Shown here one piece after another: positions 17,284 to 24,684 of a stretch of DNA of 60,850 nucleotides. The notes under the pieces were generated by a model. The model was not told the DNA's origin, searched no databases, and saw only the letters and a list, made by a program, of their open reading frames with translations. Each line of letters begins with the position of its first letter. Position 1 is the stretch's first letter. Origin of the DNA: a virus; IMG/VR virus record IMGVR_UViG_3300033149_001248, positions 1 through 60,850 of that record. One strand, given 5' to 3'. The position numbers and the translations under genes were made by a program.

Positions 17284-17357
17284 GATTCTCGGGCCGCGCC
17301 CCAACGTCCGATAATGTTTCTTACGTTCGGTCGCAGACCCGCTTTTCCCCGAGAATC
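17284..17357 (-). repeat. Inverted repeat after the glycosylase stop codon
   Basis: GATTCTCGGG (17284-17293) and CCCGAGAATC (17348-17357) are perfect 10-base arms around a 54-base spacer. It begins right at the stop codon of the uracil-DNA glycosylase. With no T run leftward, it is a candidate attenuator or RNA-protecting hairpin. Confidence 0.5.
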
Positions 17358-18215
17358 TTACAAACAACGATTATAGCCCCTCCCGTCTAGCGATTCCCGT
17401 AGGTCCGCTAGGGAAACAATAGCCCGCTGCACGGCTAGGTCTTTTGCCCAGGATTCTAGCCGGAGTATCGCTGCGGGGTGGACTATCTCCTTGGTCAATA
17501 GCCGTTCCCGTTGATCTTCGGGTAGAGCGTAAGGGCCGTGCTTAGCGGCTAACCGCCCAACCCACACGACGGCTCTGGGGTGACTCATAGCTAGAAACTC
17601 CGCCAGCCTCGGGCGGCAAGCCTCGATCCACTCGGGTATCGGCTCGATCTTAGCAGCGTCGATGTTCTCAAGAAACAACTCCCGTAGCAACTCCCCGTAG
17701 CAAGCCTCGCTACCCCCGCAACCGCAACCGATCCGTAACCCGGCTAGGACGGGCAGTCGTTTAAGCCGTTGCTTCCCCTCACGGGTGTCGGTGTACCAGC
17801 CCCGCGCCCTCTGAACCCCGGCCGGGGTATCTACCCGAAACGGCAGCGACCACTCCCGGCTCTTAGGCAGCCATACGTCCGAAGACCGAGGGTCATGAAC
17901 TACTTGCGGCGGACTAAGGGCCGGGAAGCATCCGACTAGGTTAGTGATAGCATAGCTTCGGAAGTCGGGGCCTAACCCCTGGGTAATGACGTAGTCAAGT
18001 AGGTGCCCGGCCGGTCCAACGAACGGTCGCCCAATTACGTTCTCGCTAGCTCCGGGGGCTTCCCCGACAAAGACTACTTCAGCCGGAACCCGACCCCTAG
18101 CTAGTACCACTCGGTTACGACACTGCGATAGCCTACAACGCTGGCATCGAGACCAACGACGGGCGTGTCTCTGGAAGGGGGTCAATCGACTCTTAGCTGG
18201 CTTGGTTGACTTCAT
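17358..18215 (-). CDS. Uracil-DNA glycosylase, Fe-S family 4/5-like
   Basis: 285 residues. Fe-S cysteines are at 24, 27 and 32 (CQRCRLSQC) with later CGCGG/ACYG cysteines. Motif A is FVGEAPGASEN (49-59), followed by IGRPFVGPAGHLLD. An insertion of about 80 residues separates the two halves, longer than in typical 200-residue members. The enzyme removes uracil from DNA. In a phage that may polymerise hydroxymethyl-dU it could police uracil misincorporation without touching the modified base. ATGA overlap with the preceding gene. Confidence 0.85.
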   Translation of the reverse strand: MKSTKPAKSRLTPFQRHARRWSRCQRCRLSQCRNRVVLARGRVPAEVVFVGEAPGASENVIGRPFVGPAGHLLDYVITQGLGPDFRSYAITNLVGCFPALSPPQVVHDPRSSDVWLPKSREWSLPFRVDTPAGVQRARGWYTDTREGKQRLKRLPVLAGLRIGCGCGGSEACYGELLRELFLENIDAAKIEPIPEWIEACRPRLAEFLAMSHPRAVVWVGRLAAKHGPYALPEDQRERLLTKEIVHPAAILRLESWAKDLAVQRAIVSLADLRESLDGRGYNRCL

Positions 18216-18814
18216 GACCGTTTCCCCTCAATTCGTTTTGCGTATTCGGCTAACAGCAAAGCATCACAGGTACTTAGGGTTATCTGTCGGCCTAGGTCGG
18301 GGAATAGCTCCTGTGCCCGAGCCTTGAGCCGGTTCTTGAACCGGGTCTTGGGTTCGTTCTTCGCCCGGGGGCTGATTCCGAGTAGTTTTTGCCAGGCCCT
18401 AGGCGTCACATCCTCAAACGGGATTCCCCGGCCGACTAGCGCCATGCGTAGCGCTCCATAGCTAGCTCCGAAACGGAACATGTACGAACCCGGTTGGCCG
18501 GGTACCCAGGTGGTAGTACCGCAGGCCTTACACCGTATCGGTCGGCCGGAACCCGTTACGTACCCTCCAACCCGCTCGATTATAGCTAGCCGGTGAACTA
18601 CCTTCGGATCGTTTAGAGCGGCTAGCTCTGCTAGTAAGTGCCACAAGTCAACCTCGGTACTAGGCATCCGGGTAACTGTAGGAGCGGTTTCTATACCTAC
18701 CAACTCCGCTCCCCGTTGATAGGTAGTTACCCTAAGCGCGGCTAGACCCCCGGCTTTACCCGGATCGACCCCTAGATAGACACAGGCCCGTTCAATTACA
18801 GGTAGTTTAGGCAT
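18212..18814 (-). CDS. RuvC-like Holliday-junction resolvase
   Basis: 200 residues with the RNase H-fold start YLGVDPGKAGGLAAL (catalytic Asp17), a second acidic segment LAIIERVGG and late STCDALLLAEYAKR. A CxxC pair (CKACG) lies in an insert. It likely resolves branched replication intermediates before packaging. It has a strong ribosome site (AAGGAG) and is the first gene of the leftward replication operon. Confidence 0.8.
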   Translation of the reverse strand: MPKLPVIERACVYLGVDPGKAGGLAALRVTTYQRGAELVGIETAPTVTRMPSTEVDLWHLLAELAALNDPKVVHRLAIIERVGGYVTGSGRPIRCKACGTTTWVPGQPGSYMFRFGASYGALRMALVGRGIPFEDVTPRAWQKLLGISPRAKNEPKTRFKNRLKARAQELFPDLGRQITLSTCDALLLAEYAKRIEGKRS

Positions 18815-18863
18815 TAGCCGACTCCTTGATAACTCTTAGTTGAACGTTTCTAGTTGTTCTTAT

Positions 18864-18869
18864 ATTATA
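18864..18869 (-). promoter_or_regulatory. Possible leftward -10 element for the replication operon
   Basis: ATTATA on the plus strand reads TATAAT leftward, 50 bases before the resolvase ATG. No good -35 lies 16-17 bp upstream because the site abuts the hairpin at 18884. The promoter is therefore tentative. Confidence 0.45.
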
Positions 18870-18883
18870 AGTCCTTAATAAAG

Positions 18884-18927
18884 GCGCCTTAGCGCTAGCG
18901 CGCGCTAAGGCGCTAGCGCGCGCTAGC
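18884..18927 (-). terminator. Nested inverted repeats, leftward terminator candidate
   Basis: GCGCCTTAGCG (18884-18894) pairs perfectly with CGCTAAGGCGC (18903-18913). Leftward this is followed by CTTTATT. A second palindrome, GCTAGCGCGCGCTAGC (18912-18927), overlaps the stop of the small gene. The first arm fits a terminator of that gene just before the next operon. Confidence 0.6.
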
Positions 18928-19114
18928 TCTTAGGGTAGATAACCGCTTCAATAGTATCTCCGTTGATCGTTATAGATACCCGGCGGTTGTATCGTACAGC
19001 AGCGTTACGAATCTGGCAAGCCATCCCGTGAGGTTGGCAACTAAAGTCTCGGCCCCGTACCAACACTAGTCGTTTTCGATTCATCCACTTTTTCCACGGG
19101 TAGAGTCGCTTCAT
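18923..19114 (-). CDS. Small basic unknown protein
   Basis: 63 residues from MKRLYPWKKW, chosen for the TAGGAGGG ribosome site 6 bases upstream; a longer in-frame version starting at 19282 would run through the promoter. Strongly basic N-terminal half, then a short beta-rich C-terminus (VSITINGDTIEAVIY). It is first in the leftward direction from the divergent promoter, so probably an early gene. Function not recognised. Confidence 0.7.
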   Translation of the reverse strand: MKRLYPWKKWMNRKRLVLVRGRDFSCQPHGMACQIRNAAVRYNRRVSITINGDTIEAVIYPKS

Positions 19115-19157
19115 GGGAACCCTCCTATGCTTTAGGGAAACGAAACCTACTCTTACA

Positions 19158-19200
19158 ATTATAGCTACCCGGCCGGTGTAGTCCCCGAGCCGGGTATAAT
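19158..19200. promoter_or_regulatory. Divergent promoter pair with shared palindrome
   Basis: ATTATA at 19158-19163 (TATAAT leftward) and TATAAT at 19195-19200 (rightward) face outward. ACCCGG and CCGGGT lie just inside them and form an inverted repeat. Neither has a consensus -35, so both may need an activator or be controlled by a protein bound between them. They divide the leftward replication arm from the rightward early arm. Confidence 0.6.
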
Positions 19201-19262
19201 CGGAGTAGGAGAGCCAAACAAAACCGTTTTGGAGACTATCCACTAGAGAAAGGGGATGTAAA

Positions 19263-19565
19263 ATGGGTGCCCAAGCCGACAAACAAGTGCCGTGGGAAGT
19301 TGTTAATACAAATCAGGGTTATGCGATTCGCGGTGACTGTAAGGCCTCTAATGGCGCGGTTATTCAACGATATATCGCACAACTTATCCCAGACAAACGC
19401 ACAGCCAAACTCATGGCTTGTGCGAAGAAAATGAAGACACTGCTTGAGGACGTCACCCAATACCTCGCTGATGGACCCACTGGTGAAGAGTCGGGTTGTC
19501 AAGACATCAAGGGGCAGCGCCTTTATCGTGAAATTTGCAAACTGCTCAGGGGGCTGAGAAAGTGA
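19263..19565 (+). CDS. Unknown protein of a moron-like cassette
   Basis: 100 residues; AAGGGG lies 8 bases before the ATG. The centre reads LMACAKKMKTLLEDVTQYLADG, a helical stretch; no known motif. It has its own promoter and terminator, no CTAG at all, and a codon style unlike its neighbours (more TTT, ACA, GAA), which suggests recent acquisition. Function unknown. Confidence 0.75.
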   Translation: MGAQADKQVPWEVVNTNQGYAIRGDCKASNGAVIQRYIAQLIPDKRTAKLMACAKKMKTLLEDVTQYLADGPTGEESGCQDIKGQRLYREICKLLRGLRK

Positions 19566-19584
19566 GCTATTACACAATCGCAAC

Positions 19585-19660
19585 GGGAGCGGGGGTCGTT
19601 TCTCTCCAGCCACTTCCCCTCGTTCGTCTGTCACCCTACGGCGCCCGCTCCCCTGTTTTT
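19585..19660 (+). terminator. Terminator of the moron-like cassette
   Basis: GGGAGCGGG (19585-19593) pairs with CCCGCTCCC (19644-19652), followed by TGTTTTT. The loop is long (50 bases) and could fold internally. Confidence 0.65.
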
Positions 19661-19700
19661 CTAGCTAGATTCCCCCAGAATCCCCGCAGAAAATGGGGGG

Positions 19701-19729
19701 TTTACTAGCTCCGAACGACTAGCTATAAT
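19701..19729 (+). promoter_or_regulatory. Rightward promoter for the ParB-like gene
   Basis: TTTACT (19701-19706), 17 bp, TATAAT (19724-19729). A hairpin, CGTTCCC with GGGAACG-like arms near 19744-19765, lies in the leader before the GGAGG site of the gene at 19807. Confidence 0.75.
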
Positions 19730-19806
19730 AGCTACATAGGTTTCGTTCCCTACGGTCGGGGAACGGAGAACGGATCAATGGTTTCTAGCTGATTGGAGGA
19801 TCGACC

Positions 19807-21504
19807 ATGGCGAAGTCGAAGACGAAACGGAAGACCGGGGCTAAGGCCCCTACCCCCGCCGTACCCCAGGAGCCTACGGCACGGGTCTGCATCGGGGCAG
19901 ACGCTATAACTGCCGATCAAGCCAAGACGCTCCTAGGCTGGTCGGCGGAAACCGAACAGGTACGCTTCGGCACCGACTACCTACTCAAGGACTACCACGG
20001 GGTAAAGGTCCGTTGTCTCAACAACGTTCATAACCGGCCCCTCTATACGTCGGTGGTACAGACGTTGAAGCAGGAAATTCTCAGAAAGCGCTGGCGATTC
20101 AACGGTGAACCGATCATCGTTGGCAAGAACGGCTCGATCCTGAACGGCCAGCATACCCTAGTCGCCCTGGTACTAGCCGACCAGGAGTGGCGGGAATCCG
20201 AGTGTTGGAAGGCTTACTGGGAAGACGCCCCGGTGATCGAGAAAATGATCGTTTACGGAGTGGGCGAGGCAGACGAAGTAGTCAATACGATGGACACCTG
20301 CAAGCCCCGGTCGCTGACCGACGTAATCTATCGCAGCGAATACTTCGCCCATATCGGTTCTAAGGACCGTAGGGCCTGCGCTCGTATGGCGGACTACGCA
20401 GTGCGGTTGCTTTGGCATCGAACCGGGGCAACCCTCGACGCTTTTGCTCCCCGCCGTACTCACTCGGAGTCGCTAGACTTCATCAACCGGCACCCTAAGA
20501 TTCTCGAAGCCGTAGCGCATATCTATCAGGAAGACCGGGGCAAGCCTATCTCGAAACTCATCCCTGCGGGGTATGCTGCTGGGCTGCTGTATCTGATGGG
20601 CTGCTCGGATACCGACCCGTCAGAGTACCAAGACGCCCAACTGCCTAACGAGTCGTTGCTCGATTGGAGTCGGTGGCCTGAGGCGTGCGACTTTTGGGTA
20701 GCGCTTCAAGCCGACCCGAAGCTAGCCGCTGCCCGCAAGATGTTGCTCATGGGCCGGGAACATGGCATGTCGCACCAAGAACGTTGGGCCGTGGTAGTCA
20801 AGGCCTGGCACGTATTCTTGAAAGGCCGGACGGTTTCCGACTCTGACCTGAGGCTTAGCTATCGGGAAACCGAAGACGGGGTTAGGATTCTTGATGAGTG
20901 CCCCGTGGTTGGAGGCATCGACGTGGGTGATCCCCGATTGGTTGATGAATCGTTGCTTCCCGGCAAAGACCCGACCCCCCAGGAGATAGAGCAACGAGCC
21001 AAACAGGTACGGGAGAAACGAAACGGCCAAAAGCCTAAAGCCTCAACCAAGCGACGGCCTAAGCTCAAGCCTCACAAGGCCGGAAACGATTGGGCTGTTG
21101 GTGACGTAGCCTGGGTAGTCGATCCGGGTATGCCGGATGAACCCTACCTGGCGCGAATCGTTGATGTTTATGACTTGGGGCATGAAGAGGTAGCGATAAC
21201 CGTTGAGGATCAAGACGGCAATCAGTGGGAAGCTAGGCCGGATTGGCTTCAGCTAGAACCGGCTACGACCAAAACCGAGTCGGCTAATTCCCCTTCCCCC
21301 CAGAAACGGAAACGCCAAACGGCTCCCAAATTGGGCAAGACCTATTGGGTTAACGAACCGGACGGGGAACCTTGGCGGGGCAAGCTCATGAACCTAGACG
21401 GAGAAACGGCTACCCTCAAAGTGATTAACGGGTTTCAGGGGGCGGGCACAAAGCGTCAAACCCCCGTTGCCCGTCTAAGTACGGAGCAACCCGTGCGGGA
21501 CTAG
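19807..21504 (+). CDS. ParB/sulfiredoxin-fold domain protein with C-terminal beta repeats
   Basis: 565 residues. After a basic tail, the ParB-like domain spans about 55-130 (NRPLYTSVVQTLKQEI, IIVGKNGSILNGQHTLVAL). The GQH segment matches the GxHR-type motif of phage ParB-like proteins. A helical middle follows to about 380. The C-terminus has a basic stretch and two similar small beta modules (VGDVAWVVDPGMPDEPYLARI and LGKTYWVNEPDGEPWRGKLM), reminiscent of SH3/Tudor-like barrels. It could be a DNA-binding regulator or a nuclease; the basic tails support DNA contact. Monocistronic: own promoter and terminator. Confidence 0.75.
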   Translation: MAKSKTKRKTGAKAPTPAVPQEPTARVCIGADAITADQAKTLLGWSAETEQVRFGTDYLLKDYHGVKVRCLNNVHNRPLYTSVVQTLKQEILRKRWRFNGEPIIVGKNGSILNGQHTLVALVLADQEWRESECWKAYWEDAPVIEKMIVYGVGEADEVVNTMDTCKPRSLTDVIYRSEYFAHIGSKDRRACARMADYAVRLLWHRTGATLDAFAPRRTHSESLDFINRHPKILEAVAHIYQEDRGKPISKLIPAGYAAGLLYLMGCSDTDPSEYQDAQLPNESLLDWSRWPEACDFWVALQADPKLAAARKMLLMGREHGMSHQERWAVVVKAWHVFLKGRTVSDSDLRLSYRETEDGVRILDECPVVGGIDVGDPRLVDESLLPGKDPTPQEIEQRAKQVREKRNGQKPKASTKRRPKLKPHKAGNDWAVGDVAWVVDPGMPDEPYLARIVDVYDLGHEEVAITVEDQDGNQWEARPDWLQLEPATTKTESANSPSPQKRKRQTAPKLGKTYWVNEPDGEPWRGKLMNLDGETATLKVINGFQGAGTKRQTPVARLSTEQPVRD

Positions 21505-21521
21505 CTCCTACCTTTCCCCAG

Positions 21522-21583
21522 AAACCCTAGGGCGGGGTGGGGGTTTCCGGCCGGATTCCCGGCCCCGTTGCCCTAGGGTTTTT
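21522..21583 (+). terminator. Terminator of the ParB-like gene
   Basis: AAACCCTAGGGC (21522-21533) pairs perfectly with GCCCTAGGGTTT (21570-21581), and the T run (21579-21583) follows. Additional GC-rich pairs lie in the loop. Confidence 0.85.
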
Positions 21584-21691
21584 GGCGGAAAATTTGGGGT
21601 TTTTCAAAAAAACTTGTCGCCCTAAGTCCTTAATTTTCAACTACTTAGGAAACCGGCCCAGAAAAACTTGATAAAATTGGGGTTATGGGGG

Positions 21692-21719
21692 TTGACTTGT
21701 TCAACCGATTAGGTATAAT
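21692..21719 (+). promoter_or_regulatory. Main rightward early promoter
   Basis: TTGACT (21692-21697), 16 bp, TATAAT (21714-21719). It is the best promoter in the rightward arm and heads the run of small genes up to 28.9 kb. The preceding 100 bases are AT-rich compared with the rest of the genome. Confidence 0.85.
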
Positions 21720-21936
21720 AGACCGTAGAACGATTGAGATTTACGGTTCTTTGAAAATTTGAGCGGCCCCGACCTCCAGGCCCTGGTGGTGGACCGGTAC
21801 AAAGCCCGGCGGGGATGGGCGAACGAACCGAAACCGAAAACTCCGCTCCTCAAACGAGCGGGGTTCGCGTAGGGCTGGGCTCCCTACGCCTGATGATGGT
21901 AGCCCGGTTTTTCGACTCTTTATAGGGAGAACGGTC
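21720..21936 (+). promoter_or_regulatory. Structured 5' leader of the early operon
   Basis: About 210 bases without a clear gene. It holds hairpins CCGCTC/GAGCGG (near 21843-21862) and GCGTAGGG/CCCTACGC (near 21868-21890), plus an upstream GC-rich fold. An ATG near 21816 opens 36 codons but has no good ribosome site. The 14 bases ATTGAGATTTACGG near 21734 recur in the first gene near 21977, as if a gene start had been duplicated and lost. Confidence 0.45.
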
Positions 21937-22110
21937 ATGGCTAACAAAGAAACGAAGGATAAGCCCCACAAATCTATTGAGATTTACGGGGTACGGGGGC
22001 TCAAGAGCCGACCCTTCCGACGGGTTTTTAATAGTCAACGAGCGCTCGAACGTTGGCTTGAGAAAAACGGAGACGATTGCGAAGTTTACGGGTATCGGGA
22101 ACTCAACTAA
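21937..22110 (+). CDS. Small unknown protein (57 residues)
   Basis: Begins MANKETKDKPHKSIEIYG after an AGGGAGA ribosome site and ends ...YGYRELN. Sequence is charged, with a central basic patch (KSRPFRRVF) and an amphipathic helix (QRALERWLEKNG). No known family. First gene of the early operon. Confidence 0.75.
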   Translation: MANKETKDKPHKSIEIYGVRGLKSRPFRRVFNSQRALERWLEKNGDDCEVYGYRELN

Positions 22111-22167
22111 ATTCAGAAGATAGGAACCCGGTTTTCGATTCTATTACGCTAGCCTAGGGGAACGATC

Positions 22168-22506
22168 ATGGCGACCACGAAAAATGTTAGCTTCCGGGCG
22201 GGTTATAGTCGAATGAACCTGACTATCCCACGGCGGCACGCCCGCCACCTGCTCTCCGTCTTGGGGTTCTACCCGGACGGGATTCTCAGCGAGCCGGAAG
22301 GCGAGCTAGATGCCGGAGAATTGTATATCGCTATCGCTCAGCTGCGGCATAAAATCATGCTGGGCGAGGATTCCGGCCTGGCTCTGGCTCCGACTAAAAA
22401 CGATTCGGGGCTTACCCGAGAGCAATTCGTTGAGCTGCTGGACCGATTCTCTCGGGTCGTCCAACGGGCCGTCGATATTTGGACCGACGTGCTCTACGTT
22501 GCTTAG
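22168..22506 (+). CDS. Small unknown early protein, paralogue of the next gene
   Basis: 112 residues after CTAGCCTAGGGGAACGATC. Shares with the following protein the opening pattern of a beta strand, then INxxHARxLLxxLGxxxxxxL and a GELD/GELN segment, so the two probably arose by duplication. C-terminal half helical. Soluble; function unknown. Confidence 0.8.
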   Translation: MATTKNVSFRAGYSRMNLTIPRRHARHLLSVLGFYPDGILSEPEGELDAGELYIAIAQLRHKIMLGEDSGLALAPTKNDSGLTREQFVELLDRFSRVVQRAVDIWTDVLYVA

Positions 22507-22541
22507 TCCGGCTTACCCCTACCCTATCTAGGAGAAACACC

Positions 22542-22901
22542 ATGGCGCTTACGTTTACCGCAGGCACGGATTACGATATTACCATCTCCAACGTCAACGC
22601 CCGATGGCTTCTGGAAGCGCTCGGGTACGATACCCGGGAGCTTCTGGACGAAACGGGGTGGACGGGGGAGCTTAACCCCGTTGACCTGGGTCGGCGGTTG
22701 GTAAAGCTCGACCTGGCCCGTACCTACCAACCGACGGAGTTTACTCGGAGCGGTCGGGTAGAAAAGGATGCCGATGGCGTCACGGTCTATGACGGCGGGA
22801 TTGACCCGCTCCGGCTCGACGATTATATCGTTGGGCTTCAACAACTGGCCCTGGCCGCTATCGTAATGGAGGGCTCGGATCACGTGATCCGATATTACTA
22901 A
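22542..22901 (+). CDS. Small unknown early protein, paralogue of the previous gene
   Basis: 119 residues from MALTFTAG, chosen for CTAGGAGA 8 bases upstream. Features ITISNVNARWLLEALGYDTREL and GELNPVDLGRRLVKLD parallel the upstream protein. It has an extra central segment of about 30 residues. Function unknown. Confidence 0.8.
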   Translation: MALTFTAGTDYDITISNVNARWLLEALGYDTRELLDETGWTGELNPVDLGRRLVKLDLARTYQPTEFTRSGRVEKDADGVTVYDGGIDPLRLDDYIVGLQQLALAAIVMEGSDHVIRYY

Positions 22902-22912
22902 TCCCGACTCCG

Positions 22913-22957
22913 CCCGTGCCGGAAAACGGAACGGCCGAATCGCACGGGGATTCGGCC
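22913..22957 (+). ncRNA. Covarying loop-complement RNA element, copy 1
   Basis: Hairpin GGCCGAATC (22933-22941)/GATTCGGCC (22949-22957) with a 7-base loop GCACGGG. The whole loop is complementary to CCCGTGC at 22913-22919, 13 bases upstream. It lies 11 bases after a stop codon and 39 before the next ATG. Confidence 0.7.
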
Positions 22958-22996
22958 CCCTAGTACTACCCCTCACTTTGCCTAGGAGAAACGATC

Positions 22997-23368
22997 ATGG
23001 CTACCACCTACAAGACGTTCAACCGGAATACGATTCGGGGTGCTTTTCGGCGGGTTGCCGAATCGGTAGGGTTCCGTTTCCGGGGCGCTGAGACGCAGCC
23101 CTACAATTTTATCAGTTGGTTCGACTACCCGGCCGGGGTGAAGACCCCGACCGGCCGTTATAAGGCTATCCGCCGTCTGCTCAAAGCCCTGGACGAAAAC
23201 GGGGTACTGGCCCAATCTACGGGTCACGAAGGGGAATGGATAATCGGCAATAACCTGGCCTGGCTTTCGCTGGACGACCGAGAAGTGGTCGGAGCCGACT
23301 TCGTACTGGAAGTGCCCCGAACCGCCCGCACAGCGTTGTTCCGCCGGTATGGTCGTGAGGCCGAATAG
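22997..23368 (+). CDS. Small unknown early protein
   Basis: 123 residues after GCCTAGGAGAAACGATC. Basic first half (RNTIRGAFRRVAESVGFRFRG), then a region with ISWFDYPAGV and WIIGNNLAWLSLDDREVV. No known motif. Located in the early operon downstream of RNA element copy 1. Confidence 0.8.
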   Translation: MATTYKTFNRNTIRGAFRRVAESVGFRFRGAETQPYNFISWFDYPAGVKTPTGRYKAIRRLLKALDENGVLAQSTGHEGEWIIGNNLAWLSLDDREVVGADFVLEVPRTARTALFRRYGREAE

Positions 23369-23374
23369 TCCGAT

Positions 23375-23418
23375 AGGTTACGTTCGGGTCGGGCCGGTTT
23401 TCCGGCCCGGCCTAACCT
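23375..23418 (+). repeat. Long intergenic hairpin
   Basis: GGTCGGGCCGG (23387-23397) pairs with CCGGCCCGGCC (23402-23412) around TTTT, extended by AGGTTA (23375-23380) with TAACCT (23413-23418). It has a 4-base loop and no 7-base complement, so it differs from the covarying elements. No T run follows. Confidence 0.6.
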
Positions 23419-23439
23419 TAACTACCTGGAGAAACGATT

Positions 23440-23862
23440 ATGTCTAGCCCGAGAATGCTGCTCTGCGACACCGTTGACCGAATCTATAACGAACTCCAAA
23501 AGCCGATTAACCGATTCAAGCATGCCGTCGAAGACGACGGCCCGACTTACGCCGTCCGCTATTGCTTGTTTGAAGCATTGGTTGCCGAAGCGCTCCGCGA
23601 ATCGCTAGCGGAGTTTCAGGCCGACGTTCCCACCCAAGACGCGGTACGGGGGTGGCTCGACCAGCTAATCGAGGCGAAGACCGAAGAAACGCTGCGATGT
23701 GCAGCGGAGTTTGCTAGCCGTGACCATAACCCGGAAACCGCCGCTCGCCGTAGGGCGTTGGTCGTCTTCGTCCACCTGCTCAAGCAGTTGGCTACGGCTT
23801 GGCGAGCCGTCACCGAGGACGGGGCCGACCCCGTAACGGCCTTTGAAACCGTCACTGTCTGA
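23440..23862 (+). CDS. Small unknown early protein, helical
   Basis: 140 residues, largely alpha-helical by composition, with TRP-like spacing of Ala and Leu (ALVAEALRESLAEF, RALVVFVHLLKQLATAWRAV). Start at 23440 after CTGGAGAAACG. No motif or signal recognised. Confidence 0.8.
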   Translation: MSSPRMLLCDTVDRIYNELQKPINRFKHAVEDDGPTYAVRYCLFEALVAEALRESLAEFQADVPTQDAVRGWLDQLIEAKTEETLRCAAEFASRDHNPETAARRRALVVFVHLLKQLATAWRAVTEDGADPVTAFETVTV

Positions 23863-23895
23863 GCTCCTCGTTTCGCTAGCCTAGGGAGAATGACT

Positions 23896-24144
23896 ATGAA
23901 AAAGCCAATTCGCTGCTATGGCCAATACGCTAGCCCTAACATCGTACAGGAAGTCTATGAGACGGCCAGTCGTGACGCTGGCCGTCGGGTTCGCCAGCTA
24001 CGGAAAGCCGGATTCCAAGCGGTTAGCAGTCCGATGGGGCCACAGGTCACCCCGGTCGGGGTTGTTAAGCTCACCATGGTAACTATCTTTACTACCGAGT
24101 CGGAGCGGTTGCCGACGGACAATTGGAAACTCATAAGGCTCTAG
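23896..24144 (+). CDS. Small unknown early protein
   Basis: 82 residues from MKKPIRCYG. An ATG six bases earlier is in frame, but the ribosome site CTAGGGAGA is spaced like its neighbours for the second ATG. Helix with RDAGRRVRQLRKAGF, then beta C-terminus. Function unknown. Confidence 0.7.
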   Translation: MKKPIRCYGQYASPNIVQEVYETASRDAGRRVRQLRKAGFQAVSSPMGPQVTPVGVVKLTMVTIFTTESERLPTDNWKLIRL

Positions 24145-24203
24145 TCTAGGGAAAGCTAACCGGCTTTCTCTGTTTCGTTTCCTCTAGCCTAGGGAGAACG
24201 ATT

Positions 24204-24494
24204 ATGGAACGATTTTGGTTGACTTGGGGTCCGCAGCGGTTTCCTCAATTTATGTGTTTCACCGTTTGCGGAGAACAGGTCAAGGTTGTCGGACCTATCG
24301 GGTCGGGCTTCGTTGACCGCTCCGTCATGTCCCGTAACGAAGCGCGAACCCTGTGGCGTAGGTATCTTAGCCGGGGTTGGCGTCCGGCCGACCCGGCTAT
24401 CGTACCACCATGGGTAGCCCGCAAGGCCCGTAGGCTGGCCGTAGGGGATACGACGGTTTTCAATTTGGAAACCCCGGCCCGTCCGGTCTGCTAG
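24204..24494 (+). CDS. Small unknown early protein
   Basis: 96 residues after CTAGCCTAGGGAGAACG. Beta start (WLTWGPQRFPQFMCFTVCGEQVKVV), then a basic helical part (RNEARTLWRRYLSRGW). Two cysteines only. Function unknown; upstream hairpin GAAAGC/GCTTTC lies at 24151-24168. Confidence 0.8.
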   Translation: MERFWLTWGPQRFPQFMCFTVCGEQVKVVGPIGSGFVDRSVMSRNEARTLWRRYLSRGWRPADPAIVPPWVARKARRLAVGDTTVFNLETPARPVC

Positions 24495-24507
24495 AAACCC
24501 AGCCCTG

Positions 24508-24555
24508 CCCGCACCAGGGAAGCGACGCCCGACCGAACCGTGCGGGGGTTCGGTC
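24508..24555 (+). ncRNA. Covarying loop-complement RNA element, copy 2
   Basis: Hairpin GACCGAACC (24531-24539)/GGTTCGGTC (24547-24555) with 7-base loop GTGCGGG, fully complementary to CCCGCAC at 24508-24514, 16 bases upstream. It starts 13 bases after a stop codon. Confidence 0.7.
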
Positions 24556-24578
24556 TTCGCTCCGTCTAGGAGACAGCC

Positions 24579-24629
24579 ATGAATCTCCAAGAACCAGTTG
24601 ACCGGGGCTATCGTCCAAGCATGGCCTGA
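24579..24629 (+). other. 16-codon reading frame with strong ribosome site
   Basis: CTAGGAGACAGCC precedes an ATG opening MNLQEPVDRGYRPSMA then stop. Either a micropeptide or the front of a gene lost by deletion; 55 bases without a gene follow before the next start at 24685. Confidence 0.35.
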
Positions 24630-24684
24630 CGCTACGGAATACCAGCGCGGACGGCCCTAATCTTCGAGCAATAGGGAGCCCACG

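Noticed and set aside
19807-21504. Lysogeny or plasmid partitioning because of the ParB-like domain
   Set aside because: No ParA, centromere-like repeats, integrase or repressor; ParB-like domains are common in lytic phages.
21760-21830. tRNA-like fold in the early leader
   Set aside because: Hairpins are present, but no cloverleaf, T-loop GTTCRA or anticodon arm of the right size.
22913-22957. Calling the RNA elements classical H-type pseudoknots with all base pairs formed at once
   Set aside because: With no linker between the loop-pairing strand and the second stem, a full 7-bp crossing is tight; loop-to-linear pairing, as in kissing loops, is described instead.
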